Virus record (IMG/VR): IMGVR_UViG_3300046512_000375 | Span: 1-56,939 of that record | Direction: 5' to 3' (one strand) | Origin: a virus | Length of the DNA: 56,939 nucleotides | Part shown: positions 38,718 to 47,436 of the stretch, piece after piece | Numbering within the stretch: the stretch's first letter is position 1 | How the letters are laid out: every line of letters begins with the position of its first letter | Notes under the pieces: generated by a model | Databases searched by the model: none | What the model saw: only the letters and a program-made list of their open reading frames with translations | Told to the model about the DNA's origin: nothing | Translations under genes and position numbers: made by a program

Positions 38718-39153
38718 GATAGTAGCGGAGTTTAGCGATGCTGATCTGCAAGCGCTCATCGAAAGCGATTCAAACGCCTGGTTTTCTTCTCTTATGGAAG
38801 TTTACCGGCAAAAAGGAAAGCTTGCAGTTGATCGGGCCAGAGCTAAGACCAAAGATGATGGTGGTTTCGGTAACATTACATGGAACCTTCGGGGATCTAT
38901 AGGAATGTGCATCGTTCAGCAGGGCCAAATTATTGAAACTTATTTCCCGCCAATTGGCAAAGGTGATGAGGGCACAAAAATAGGAACTGAAACCGCTCAA
39001 AGGCTCGCTACTTACGGCGCAGGTAAAGATGATATCGTAATGTACATCGTTGCCGGTATGAATTACGCAAGTTTTGTTCAGTCAGTCGATAGGGATGTTA
39101 TCAAAGGATCAACATTGATTTTTGAAGAGGAAGTAAAAGCCTTATTTAAGTAA
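38710..39153 (+). CDS. Head-tail joining / tail-completion protein (HK97 gp10-like)
   Basis: 147 aa. Position and size match the HK97 gp10 group; the N-terminus is helical (DADLQALIESDSNAWFSSLMEVYRQKGKLA) and the C-terminus has YIVAGMNYASFVQSVDRDVI with the family YAxxVxxG-type feature. Should link connector and tail tube. Coupled to the next gene. Confidence 0.65.
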   Translation: MFKIVAEFSDADLQALIESDSNAWFSSLMEVYRQKGKLAVDRARAKTKDDGGFGNITWNLRGSIGMCIVQQGQIIETYFPPIGKGDEGTKIGTETAQRLATYGAGKDDIVMYIVAGMNYASFVQSVDRDVIKGSTLIFEEEVKALFK

Positions 39154-39575
39154 TGAAAAACGGATTTGATGTAGTAAACGATATTAGAGGGTTGATAAAT
39201 GTACCTGGCATCACTGGTATAATTACCGGTAAAATTTATCCTGGTCAACGTCCATCTAACAGCGCAAAATCCGATATCGTTGTCCGCGTAAATACAGGAA
39301 CTAATGCACAGGATCAATCTTTCTACGGATACATAAACGGATATTACCCTAATCTTTCATCAACGATAGATGGTAAACCCCAATCATTGCCCGACTATGA
39401 AAAGCTGGGTAATTTAGCGAAAGCAATTACGCCATTAGTGGATTCCCAATACAGGCCAACATTCAGGTGTTGGATTGAAGAAGCACCAATAATGCTGCAA
39501 GATACTGATGGAGCCTTTTTTGTAAGCATCATGTTCAGATATCAAAGTATACAAGAAAATTATAAAAATATTTAA
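39153..39575 (+). CDS. Tail-terminator-like protein
   Basis: 140 aa, alpha/beta. Sequence GLINVPGITGIITGKIYPGQRPSNSAKSDIVVRVN is like tail-completion proteins (lambda gpU/HK97 gp11 group), and it stands just before the major tail protein as those do. Overlaps the preceding gene by 1 bp. Confidence 0.6.
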   Translation: MKNGFDVVNDIRGLINVPGITGIITGKIYPGQRPSNSAKSDIVVRVNTGTNAQDQSFYGYINGYYPNLSSTIDGKPQSLPDYEKLGNLAKAITPLVDSQYRPTFRCWIEEAPIMLQDTDGAFFVSIMFRYQSIQENYKNI

Positions 39576-39621
39576 TCACCGCCCAAAACCAGCAGGTAAG
39601 TAGGCATAAAACAAGTAAATT

Positions 39622-40182
39622 ATGGAAGAAGAAGTATTCATTTCCGGTATTGAAATAGTAGAATGGGCGCCTGCTTCTAAAGTTGGTGTAGTTTTAGATA
39701 GCGCATGGAAGCGCATTGAAAATATTACCCAGGATTCTGTAAGTTTCGTCGAAAACAATCCGACAAAAACAAGCATCACTCCAGAGGATAAAGATGCTGC
39801 AGTTGTGAACTTTTATGCTCCAGCTGAAGGTGATGTTTTAAACCTGAGTGTTCTATCTCAGAATCCAGAATTATTACAGCAATTGTATGAAGTTGATTAT
39901 ACTGCTGCCACCTCTACCTTCGATTTTAAGGCAAAAAAGAAAATTTCTAATCTAGCTATTAGAATCACTTCACGCCCCACTAACGGTGTTAAAACACGCA
40001 GTACATATTTTAATACTGAAGTTACAGTGTCTAACAACGGCAACAAGACAAGGACTGATGTTGAAAAGAAAGTATTGGCCGCAACTATCATGACTTATCG
40101 CCCGGCTGGAAAAACAGAAGATTATACTTATAGGCTTCAATATTTAGCGCCAGACGGAACCCCAATTGATGCCACTCCTTAA
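39622..40182 (+). CDS. Major tail tube protein
   Basis: 186 aa. Beta-rich with ENITQDSVSFVENNPTKTSITPEDKDAAVVNF, FKAKKKISNLAIRITSR and TRTDVEKKVLAATIMTYRP, as expected of siphovirus tube subunits of Bacteroidetes. It stacks as hexamer rings on the tape measure. Position before the tail chaperone supports the call. Confidence 0.75.
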   Translation: MEEEVFISGIEIVEWAPASKVGVVLDSAWKRIENITQDSVSFVENNPTKTSITPEDKDAAVVNFYAPAEGDVLNLSVLSQNPELLQQLYEVDYTAATSTFDFKAKKKISNLAIRITSRPTNGVKTRSTYFNTEVTVSNNGNKTRTDVEKKVLAATIMTYRPAGKTEDYTYRLQYLAPDGTPIDATP

Positions 40183-40184
40183 CC

Positions 40185-40343
40185 ATGAAGCAGGTTAAAG
40201 TTTTGGTGGGATTTCATGTTGCGAAAACAAATACCACGTATACCAAAGGTCAGGAAGTAGAAGTTTCAGACGAATTGGCGAATCGACACGGGAAAGATGG
40301 TACTGGATTTATTGAAGTATCTAAGCCTAAAAAAGAAGCATAA
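40185..40343 (+). CDS. Small hypothetical tail-region protein
   Basis: ATG 40185 opens a 52-aa frame, 2 bp after the tube gene. Beta-rich start (MKQVKVLVGFHVAKTNTTYTKGQEVEVSDE), basic end (SKPKKEA). It is too short for common callers, but it is tightly placed and followed by a terminator. Confidence 0.5.
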   Translation: MKQVKVLVGFHVAKTNTTYTKGQEVEVSDELANRHGKDGTGFIEVSKPKKEA

Positions 40344-40347
40344 AATT

Positions 40348-40375
40348 AAGCCCTTGCAATCGTAAGGGCTTTTTA
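40348..40375 (+). terminator. Rho-independent terminator
   Basis: AAGCCCTT (40348-40355) with AAGGGCTT (40364-40371), then TTTT. Between the tube and tail-chaperone genes; it would lower expression downstream of the highly expressed tube protein. Confidence 0.75.
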
Positions 40376-40386
40376 ATACTTAAAAA

Positions 40387-40923
40387 ATGATTACTGAAGA
40401 TAATATAGTTAGTGGAGCTGCTCAGGCAATGGCCGGTAAGGATCCATTCAAAATAACCATATCAATTGCGGAACCGAATAGAACATTTTGGCAATGGTTG
40501 ACCAGGCAGGCGGTAGTGAAGGAGAAAACATTGGTTTTTCATCCTTGCAAAGTTGGAAACATGTTTCGCATCGCTGCTAAAGCAGTTACTTTGCCCAAGG
40601 AGATTACCCACGGACAACAGTCAGAGGTATTATTGCCATTGTTTGCCGAACATTTGCCAACAATTATTTACATCGTAGCTGCTGCAGTTCAAAACAATAA
40701 GCATGAACCAAAACCAGAACTGATTGAATTTATCCGAGATAATATGGATCATGACGATCTGTACACCTGCATGCTTTATTCGTTAGATAATGTCGGCCTT
40801 GATTCTTTTTTGAGTACTATTGCCTTGGCGAAGGGAACAATCCAAGTTCTAAAACCAAAAGCAAGTCCGCTAGACGGGAGCGAGTTGATAGCCTCCCACA
40901 TTCATCAATTGGATCAGTCTTAA
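40387..40923 (+). CDS. Tail assembly chaperone (short form)
   Basis: 178 aa, equal to lambda gpG by position between tube and tape measure. Sequence is helical (FWQWLTRQAVVKEKTLVFHPCKVGNMF, LIEFIRDNMDHDDLY). It should bind the tape measure and start tail polymerisation. The reading frame ends at 40923, but coding potential continues in the -1 frame. Confidence 0.75.
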   Translation: MITEDNIVSGAAQAMAGKDPFKITISIAEPNRTFWQWLTRQAVVKEKTLVFHPCKVGNMFRIAAKAVTLPKEITHGQQSEVLLPLFAEHLPTIIYIVAAAVQNNKHEPKPELIEFIRDNMDHDDLYTCMLYSLDNVGLDSFLSTIALAKGTIQVLKPKASPLDGSELIASHIHQLDQS

Positions 40924-41099
40924 GATACTTCAAAGGCGCTTTTACTTTAGATCAGTTGCTATGGAAAATGTCATGGACAAACTACATGCTTTATCTTGGA
41001 TCCATCAATAGCGATGAGGATGAAGGGACCGAGCTTGTTAAGAAAAGAGTTGAGGCAAGCAGTTTTTTTAAGCCTTCAAGAGGGGCGGAGGTATGTTAA
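40387..41099 (+). CDS. Tail assembly chaperone, -1 frameshift product (GT-like)
   Basis: In the -1 frame the sequence continues without stop past 40923 to TAA 41097-41099. It reads VLRYFKGAFTLDQLLWKMSWTNYMLYLGSI, which is the typical T-part (a YxxxLWxxSW-like motif) of tail chaperones. The frame is open from well before 40860, where A-rich codons CTA AAA CCA AAA GCA (~40852-40866) give possible slip points. The product would have about 237 residues. No start codon of its own is well placed, so programmed frameshifting is the best reading. Confidence 0.65.
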
Positions 41100-41122
41100 A
41101 AGCCACCTTTATGGGGTGGCTT
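41100..41122. terminator. Bidirectional terminator
   Basis: AAGCCACC (41100-41107) with GGTGGCTT (41115-41122), overlapping the stop of the frameshifted chaperone and just past the end of the convergent gene. Confidence 0.65.
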
Positions 41123-41127
41123 AAATA

Positions 41128-41619
41128 TTATGCTGCAGATTGTGCCTGATGCTCAAAATACGTTAATGTGTCACCTTTTAATTCAACACAATTCAAGGAT
41201 GATTTTGGAAAATCAATTTTGTGTCTGCCGCAAAAATATGTTAGGACAACATCTAGATGCCTTATTGCTTTGGCGAAGTGAACTTCATAAGTTAGATATG
41301 ATATGGAATTGTCATCTGATTTTTTTTCACTACACAGATATCTTGCTCTCCTTGAAAGCTGCTCCAGTTTGACATATGCCAAATAAACATTTTCTGGAAC
41401 TTTAACTTTATCAATAGCAAAGAGTGCATTTTTTATCGCTTCATGGGATTTATAATGCTGGTTATCAATTTTAGCCATATGTCCATTTACAACGTGAACA
41501 GCAACATAAAAAGCATTAGTTAATTGCCAATCCCAACTATCGCTTACAAAAGCATTCATTGATTTTAATATTTGGCAATTTCGTTTGGCTTGAGTGAGGT
41601 GAGCGTTAAAATCGGCCAT
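41128..41619 (-). CDS. HEPN-like accessory protein
   Basis: 163 aa, helical. The segment WDWQLTNAFYVAVHVVNGHMAKIDNQHYKSHEAIKNAL has the W..(F/Y)YxAxH...A.......H layout of HEPN proteins, and YVKLEQLSRRARYL forms the next helix. The R-x4-6-H RNase motif is not clear, so catalytic activity is doubtful. Read opposite to all tail genes, 3 bp after its partner gene. Possibly a toxin-antitoxin or anti-phage module. Confidence 0.5.
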   Translation of the reverse strand: MADFNAHLTQAKRNCQILKSMNAFVSDSWDWQLTNAFYVAVHVVNGHMAKIDNQHYKSHEAIKNALFAIDKVKVPENVYLAYVKLEQLSRRARYLCSEKKSDDNSISYLTYEVHFAKAIRHLDVVLTYFCGRHKIDFPKSSLNCVELKGDTLTYFEHQAQSAA

Positions 41620-41622
41620 TTA

Positions 41623-42102
41623 TCAATTCAATTTCAGTTCCGTATAATGGGGGGGAATAGATAAACTATCTCTATCTTCTACTATAGTTGAAGAGATAAA
41701 AAATCCATAATCGTAAAACTTAGAATTTGCTTTCGCCTCTGCTAGCAAAAGTGCATCTTCTGTTTTGTCATCATCATTATTAATCTTTGCCCAGACAAGT
41801 ATTTTTGCATCAGATAAATCGAAAGCAATTTCTCCAGGGATTCTATTATAGGATAATAATTGAGTAATATAGTCTCTCAGCAGTTCCTTAATAAAATGTT
41901 GAGAGCTCTGAACTCTTGCGAGTTGATTTATAGTATTAGAATTCCCTGATGTAATTGTATTATAAAAATCAATTTTGCTTTTGTCAGCAATATTGCTTTC
42001 TATCATCATTTTATCGACGGTTAATTCATTAATCATTCCGTCAAACCATTTATCCATCTCTGCAGATAGAAAATTATTTTTAGAATCTTTAACTACGTTC
42101 AT
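41623..42102 (-). CDS. Partner of the HEPN-like protein
   Basis: 159 aa. Helical N-terminal half (MDKWFDGMINELTVDK..., INQLARVQSSQHFIKELLRDYITQLL), then an alpha/beta part with ILVWAKINNDDDKTEDALLLAEAKANSKF and STIVEDRDSLSIP. No family recognised; it lacks the GS..D.D motif of a nucleotidyltransferase antitoxin. First gene of a two-gene minus-strand operon with its own promoter. Confidence 0.55.
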   Translation of the reverse strand: MNVVKDSKNNFLSAEMDKWFDGMINELTVDKMMIESNIADKSKIDFYNTITSGNSNTINQLARVQSSQHFIKELLRDYITQLLSYNRIPGEIAFDLSDAKILVWAKINNDDDKTEDALLLAEAKANSKFYDYGFFISSTIVEDRDSLSIPPHYTELKLN

Positions 42103-42594
42103 GATTTTGAGAGAGTGTTATGTAAGTTTTGTTTAACTTTTTTTAAACCGGGCCGCAAAAGTAGGATTTTTTTTTTGAACAAAACCTTGTTGTACAAAAA
42201 AATATGTCTGTAGAACATATTCCTATTTCAGCTCCTTCCGCTTAATAACAACGAATATACACGTTTGTGTGACGCAAACAAACGTAAAACCTATTCATTA
42301 TTGCTCTTTTAACAGCGGCATGACTTTTGGTTCATTCATTCATTCATTTGCGTAAAAAATACATAAATCATAAACCTTTGAAATTTTCATTTAAACTAAT
42401 ATTTTTAAACATAGGAGTATAGAATGCTGAAACCAAATTCTGTTACGTTTTTTATTGTAACAAATCAGTTACAATAAAATTTGCTTTGCCATTTTGGTAA
42501 AAATACCTTGGTACAAGTTGCCATTTTTTCTAAAAGGGTCGTGATCATAATTGCGAATTTACTAATAATAGTTAGTAACCCCTCATTCCAATTC
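42103..42594. other. Noncoding region with several inverted repeats
   Basis: About 500 bp without a gene. It holds AATATGT/ACATATT (42201-42221), ACGTTTGT/ACAAACGT (42261-42285), a (TTCA)4 microsatellite (42331-42346) and a perfect 12-bp inverted repeat around TTATTGTAAC (42450-42461 with 42468-42479). Such length is unusual inside a tail operon and marks the insertion boundary of the reversed genes. Confidence 0.6.
42156..42163 (-). promoter_or_regulatory. -7 box of the reversed two-gene operon
   Basis: TACTTTTG on the minus strand, 53 bp before the start codon. Upstream, GTTTTG stands at a spacing of 16 bp, shorter than the ideal 19-21. Supports independent expression, for example in the lysogen. 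Confidence 0.45.
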
Positions 42595-42618
42595 ACCCCA
42601 TCCATACGGGGTAATTTT
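42595..42618 (+). promoter_or_regulatory. Hairpin plus -7-like box directly before tape measure
   Basis: ACCCC (42595-42599) pairs with GGGGT (42608-42612), followed by TAATTTTG (42612-42619) only 4 bp from the ATG. Works as a weak terminator, a promoter giving an almost leaderless mRNA, or both. A near-identical end (GGGTAATTTTGnTTTATGGC) precedes the endolysin. Confidence 0.45.
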
Positions 42619-42623
42619 GCTTT

Positions 42624-45600
42624 ATGGCAAAAGGGATTACCTCGGGGGGTGGATTAAAATATAAGGCACAGTTAGATATAACTGAGGCTATCAAGAACGT
42701 ACAAAGCTTAAAAAAGGAGCTTCGTGATATTGGAATAACTACGTCCGGTAGTTTTGATACCAAGCCAATTACAGGGTATCAGCAGGCGCAAATTGGATTA
42801 AGAAAAGCGCTGGCTGATGCTCAGGTTGAAACTGAAAGATTAAGGCAAGAGCAGCAGAGATATAGAAACGAGCTTGAATTAGGTAAGGTAGCTCAACAAG
42901 CCAATAAAACAGAACTTGATCGTCTACGTGCAGCTGAACAAGCATTAAAGAACGATTTGCAGCAGGGTAAAATCGCGCAGCAACAATATAGAACTGAAAT
43001 TGAGCGTAACAAGGTAGCTCAACAGCAATTAACAGCCACATTGGCTCAAGGTAAAATTGAGCAGCAAAACCTTCGTACTGAGATTACCCGAATGACGCTT
43101 GCCAGAAAGCAAGAGGTTGAGGCGGCAAGAGCTGCAAGAAGGGCAGCCCAGGAAGTATCTGGAAGTTATAATGAAGCACAAAAGAAATTACGTGATTTAG
43201 GCAATGAAATTAAAGGCGCTGAAAATGGCTTTAAAAAGCTTACACCTGAGTTACGTAAAAAAATTAAAGAATACAATGAATTAAACGATGCTTTAAAGAG
43301 GTTTGATGCCCAAATGGGTAATCATCAACGGAATGTTGGTAATTATCGTGGAGCATTGAGGAGTGCGGGAGAGGATCTTCTTGGATTCGCATCCGCATAC
43401 TTATCCATCGGAAATGCGTTAACATACGTTTTCAATCAAACATTGGCATTTCAGCGAATTAGAACCCCATTAACATTTATCTTGGGTTCTGAAGGCGAAG
43501 CTGATAATAAATTAGCTGAACTTAAAAAGTTTGCCAACGATATTGGGGTTGAGTATTTTTCAATTGCCAATTCATATAAGCAGTTTACGGCCGCCGCTAG
43601 AGCTTCCAATTTTGACTTAGATAAATCAGAAAAAATATTTAAGTCTGTTGCTAAAGCAGGGGCAGTGTTAGGGTTATCTAATGATACTTTACAAGGCACC
43701 TTTTTAGCTCTTCAACAAATGATCAGTAAAGGTACTGTTCAGAGTGAGGAATTGCGTGGTCAGTTATCAGAACGGTTGCCTGGTGCATTTTCTTTGGCTG
43801 CCAAAGCAATGGGGGTTACCGAACAAGAGTTAGGTAAATTATTGAAAGCCGGAGAAGTAACGGCCAACGAAATGTTGCCGAAACTAGCTGAAGAATTAGA
43901 TAAAGCTTACGGTGATAAAGCAGGCGAAAGCATTGGAGGATTAAATGCCGAGTTAAACAGGCTTTATGCTTCACTGCAAGCTCTTGCCGGGGAAGGTTCG
44001 TTTTTAAGCAAAAATTTATTTGAGCCTATAATTATTGGAGCAAGGGAAACCGTCAGGGAGTTGAACCAGATGTTCCGAGGATCATTTGGAGAGAACATAA
44101 AATACTTTTTTACTTTCAAAAGTTCAGATCTGGCTAATCAGAGATTAGCTTATGATCTTCGTGATAGTAGAAAAAACAATCAAAACGCTCAAGATGCTGC
44201 TGAACAATACAAAACAGAAGGTCAGTCGCTCGCTGATTTGCGTACTAAGTATTCCCAGCTGACTGAAACGCTTCGAAATGCCTATGATTCAAGAGCGAAG
44301 TTTATAAAAGGGGTTAAGGATGGCACGCTAAAGGAAACTAAAGATGCTACCATTGGAAATTATACTGCAATAGCCAATGGTTTAAATGCCCAGCGTAGAC
44401 GTATTGCTGATGCAATTGTCGATGCAAAGCGCATGCAAACATCAGCTAATAAGGAGGCTTTAGATTCTGAGTTGACATCCATCACGGCCATCAGAAAACG
44501 CATTGCAGATTTGAACAAATTACCAGGTTCTGCAATTGAGGGTAGCGATATAGATAAAAGGATTAAAGCTTTGCAGGAGCGTTTAAAAAAGGGTGGAGAT
44601 AAATCGATACAAACTGAGCTCAATGCACAGCGGACCCTTCAAGCCGAAATAGATGCATTGACCAATAAGGGCCGGGCTAAGCAATTATCTGATGACGCGC
44701 AGGAGCTTTCTGATGTGGACGCCAAGTATAAAAAGTTACGAGAAAAAGCAATCGCTTTCAATAATAACCCAAAAAATAAAGGGCTACGTGTTGATATAGG
44801 TGGACTTCTTGGAGCACAAACCAAAGAAGAAGATGCTTTGCGTGATAAACAGAACGCGGCCACTTTAAAAACCACCATCGATAAGGAGAAAAAATATTAC
44901 GAGGAATTCGAAAAGTTTAAATCTGATTTTGGTTTTGAAAAAGCTAAGGAGCGATATGGCAAACTGATCAATGTTGATTTTAGCTACCTTGAAAACCTAA
45001 AGGCAAAACAAGTTGCTTTATTAGGTGATGATAAAGCCAAAGGCGGTGACGCTGGTGGGGGTGAGTTAGTAGCTAGACAGCAAAAGGTTTTGGAGGAAGC
45101 TACAGCAGAGGCCTTACAGGAGGAACAAAAGCGGACTGATGCTTTGCTTAAGGAGTTTATGAGCTATGCTGATAAGCGTAAAAACTTAACTGAACAGTAC
45201 AACTCGGACATCAAGGATCTGGAAGCTAATCCAGCAGCCCAGGCCGAACGTAAAAAACGTTACGAAAAAGATATAAAAGAACTTGATTCTGCGAACGCCA
45301 CTCAATTAGAATCGTACGAAAAGCTTTTTGAAGGTATCGAAAAGCTTTCTACCAGATCCGCATTACGTCTGGTGCAAACTGCCAGAAAGCAATTAGCTGA
45401 TCAGATCAAATCTGGAGCGATTGTAGATCCGGAGCAAATAAAAAAAATAAATGAGTTGTTTGATGTCGTTGAGCAGACCATCAAAGAAAAAAACGGACAG
45501 GCCTTAAGGGAGTTGGCCAGCGAGGTAAATAACGTTGCTTCAGAAGTTGGTGCTTTAAATGCTGAATTTGGTAAAGTATTAAGCACAGTAGGGAGTGTTG

Positions 45601-46838
45601 TAGGTAAGATAGGAGAGATAAAAGGTTTCAAGGAAATTTTAGGTAAGGAAAGTAGTTCTAACTTTCAAAAATTAACCGCTGGACTTGGAATATTTGGTGC
45701 CGGTTTAAATATTTTTCAAAGCGTTGTTGGATTTTTCAATAAATCTGCTCAGAGAGAGGCGCAGGAGTCTTATAATCGTGATTTACAGAATAAACAAACA
45801 GAGGCGTTGAACAAGGCCCTTGAAAGGCAAGTAGCGTTATTGAATGATGTTTATGGTACTGACAGGATAAAAGATTATTCAGCTGCAATAAAACAAGCAC
45901 AGGAGAATCAAGCTAAATATGCTTCTGATTTAGCCAGCAAGTACGCACTGACAGGAAATAAAGAATTAGACGATCTAATCACTAAAATAAACAATGGTGA
46001 ACAGGTACAGTTTGGCGTATTAAATTCTGATATCATTAAAAAGAATCAGGCTCAGTTCGATTCATTAAAATTACCCTCCGACATCAACACGCTTCAGCGT
46101 TTACTTGATGAGGGTAAGCTTGACGCCAATACGGCAACTATCGTTAACAACCTGATCAAGGCGAAAGAAACGGCTGAACAGTTGGTAAATAATCTTCGTG
46201 CAGAAAATGTAGGCACGACCTTGGACCAGGTTGCAGAAGATTTTATAAGCACCTTAACCGATGGTACTCAGGATTTCGGTAAGACTTTCGAGGCCACCAT
46301 GCAAAAGTCAATCCTTAATGGTTTTAAAGGCGAGTTAATCCGTAAGCAATTACAGGCTTTCTATACTCAGTTTGCTACGCTTAGCGAAGGTGGGCTGACC
46401 AGCGATGAGATCGAAACATTACGTAAATCTTATTTAGCTGCCAGTGAAAAAGCTAAAAAGGATTTGGAGGATTTGAGTAAAGCTACCGGTATTGATTTGA
46501 CAAGTAAAGCAGGTGAAGGAAATTCAACGAAAGGGCAACTCACTTCGGCGTCTCAGGAAAGCGTAACGATACTAAGCGGGAATTTGTCAGGCATGAGATT
46601 GGCACAGTTACGTACTAATACCATTTTGCTTGAAAACGTAAGTGGAGGAAGGTCTATTGGCGACCTTTACACGATAGCTACGCAAAAGCTTAGCAACCTC
46701 ATCCTCATCGAGCAAAACACCAGGAGAACCGCTAATAACACGGATTTACTCAATAGTAAATTAGATACTATTGCTAAAAATACCGCTGGTAGTAATTATA
46801 ACAGCCAGTTAAGTGCGGGAGGGCAAAAAGTGCCTTAA
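42624..46838 (+). CDS. Tape measure protein
   Basis: 1404 aa, the longest gene, setting tail length (by the usual relation, a tail of roughly 200 nm). An N-terminal coiled coil has imperfect ~24-residue repeats (LRQEQQRYRNELELGKVAQQ..., GKIAQQQYRTEIERNKVAQQ). The tape-measure domain is at ~340-440 (VQSEELRGQLSERLPGAF, AMGVTEQELGKLLKAGEVTANEMLPKLAE). A long helical rod follows, with hydrophobic segments (~1020-1060) and a Gly/Ser-rich end. It also helps DNA injection in this class. Confidence 0.92.
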   Translation: MAKGITSGGGLKYKAQLDITEAIKNVQSLKKELRDIGITTSGSFDTKPITGYQQAQIGLRKALADAQVETERLRQEQQRYRNELELGKVAQQANKTELDRLRAAEQALKNDLQQGKIAQQQYRTEIERNKVAQQQLTATLAQGKIEQQNLRTEITRMTLARKQEVEAARAARRAAQEVSGSYNEAQKKLRDLGNEIKGAENGFKKLTPELRKKIKEYNELNDALKRFDAQMGNHQRNVGNYRGALRSAGEDLLGFASAYLSIGNALTYVFNQTLAFQRIRTPLTFILGSEGEADNKLAELKKFANDIGVEYFSIANSYKQFTAAARASNFDLDKSEKIFKSVAKAGAVLGLSNDTLQGTFLALQQMISKGTVQSEELRGQLSERLPGAFSLAAKAMGVTEQELGKLLKAGEVTANEMLPKLAEELDKAYGDKAGESIGGLNAELNRLYASLQALAGEGSFLSKNLFEPIIIGARETVRELNQMFRGSFGENIKYFFTFKSSDLANQRLAYDLRDSRKNNQNAQDAAEQYKTEGQSLADLRTKYSQLTETLRNAYDSRAKFIKGVKDGTLKETKDATIGNYTAIANGLNAQRRRIADAIVDAKRMQTSANKEALDSELTSITAIRKRIADLNKLPGSAIEGSDIDKRIKALQERLKKGGDKSIQTELNAQRTLQAEIDALTNKGRAKQLSDDAQELSDVDAKYKKLREKAIAFNNNPKNKGLRVDIGGLLGAQTKEEDALRDKQNAATLKTTIDKEKKYYEEFEKFKSDFGFEKAKERYGKLINVDFSYLENLKAKQVALLGDDKAKGGDAGGGELVARQQKVLEEATAEALQEEQKRTDALLKEFMSYADKRKNLTEQYNSDIKDLEANPAAQAERKKRYEKDIKELDSANATQLESYEKLFEGIEKLSTRSALRLVQTARKQLADQIKSGAIVDPEQIKKINELFDVVEQTIKEKNGQALRELASEVNNVASEVGALNAEFGKVLSTVGSVVGKIGEIKGFKEILGKESSSNFQKLTAGLGIFGAGLNIFQSVVGFFNKSAQREAQESYNRDLQNKQTEALNKALERQVALLNDVYGTDRIKDYSAAIKQAQENQAKYASDLASKYALTGNKELDDLITKINNGEQVQFGVLNSDIIKKNQAQFDSLKLPSDINTLQRLLDEGKLDANTATIVNNLIKAKETAEQLVNNLRAENVGTTLDQVAEDFISTLTDGTQDFGKTFEATMQKSILNGFKGELIRKQLQAFYTQFATLSEGGLTSDEIETLRKSYLAASEKAKKDLEDLSKATGIDLTSKAGEGNSTKGQLTSASQESVTILSGNLSGMRLAQLRTNTILLENVSGGRSIGDLYTIATQKLSNLILIEQNTRRTANNTDLLNSKLDTIAKNTAGSNYNSQLSAGGQKVP

Positions 46839-46930
46839 CGCTACTTATTCAGTTAAGGACGTAATCACGAAGGACTTACTAACAGGCTCGTATGGGATAA
46901 CTTTGCCATAGGCACACGGAAAGTTTAGCG

Positions 46931-47431
46931 ATGGCATATAAATATACTTTAGGGGGCATTGATCTGGAATCGATCGGCGTATATGTCGAATCGGGGAGTG
47001 ATGACTTTTTGAAGTTGCCGGACCTTAAGGATCCTTATAAATATGACTGGGCGGAGCGTAACGGTATTGAGGTTGATTTGAGTGATCCTAAGTTTAAAGA
47101 GAAAGAGATTACTTTAAACATGGCCATTATCGGAACAAGTGAAGCGGATTTCTGGAGTAACTATAATTCTTTCCTCAATCTGATCAAATCTCCAGGTACG
47201 AAAAGGCTGTTTTGTGGGGAGCTGAAGCGTAGTTTTTTTGTGTATTACAGCAAAATGAACTCATTTAACCGGTTATCTCCCATAGTTGGGCAGGATAAAA
47301 TCGGGGCTAAGTATGTTGTCACATTCATAGAACCAATACCCAGCATGCTTAATCCGTTCGCATTCCTCACTAAAAAGAATGGCGGCTACCTATTAACATC
47401 AAAAGGAAGTTTAATTAACACATCATCATAA
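46931..47431 (+). CDS. Distal tail protein
   Basis: 166 aa. Starts MAYKYTLGGIDLESIGVYV and contains DPYKYDWAERNGIEVDL, then EITLNMAIIGTSEADFWSNYNSFLNLI, the pattern of Dit-like tail-tip proteins of Bacteroidetes phages. It joins the tube to the tip. A -7-like TAACTTTG occurs at 46900-46907 before it. Confidence 0.65.
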   Translation: MAYKYTLGGIDLESIGVYVESGSDDFLKLPDLKDPYKYDWAERNGIEVDLSDPKFKEKEITLNMAIIGTSEADFWSNYNSFLNLIKSPGTKRLFCGELKRSFFVYYSKMNSFNRLSPIVGQDKIGAKYVVTFIEPIPSMLNPFAFLTKKNGGYLLTSKGSLINTSS

Positions 47432-47436
47432 TAACA

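Noticed and set aside
42331-42346. (TTCA)4 microsatellite as a phase-variation switch
   Set aside because: It lies about 280 bp before the next gene and not within a promoter spacer or a coding start, so no switching role is visible.
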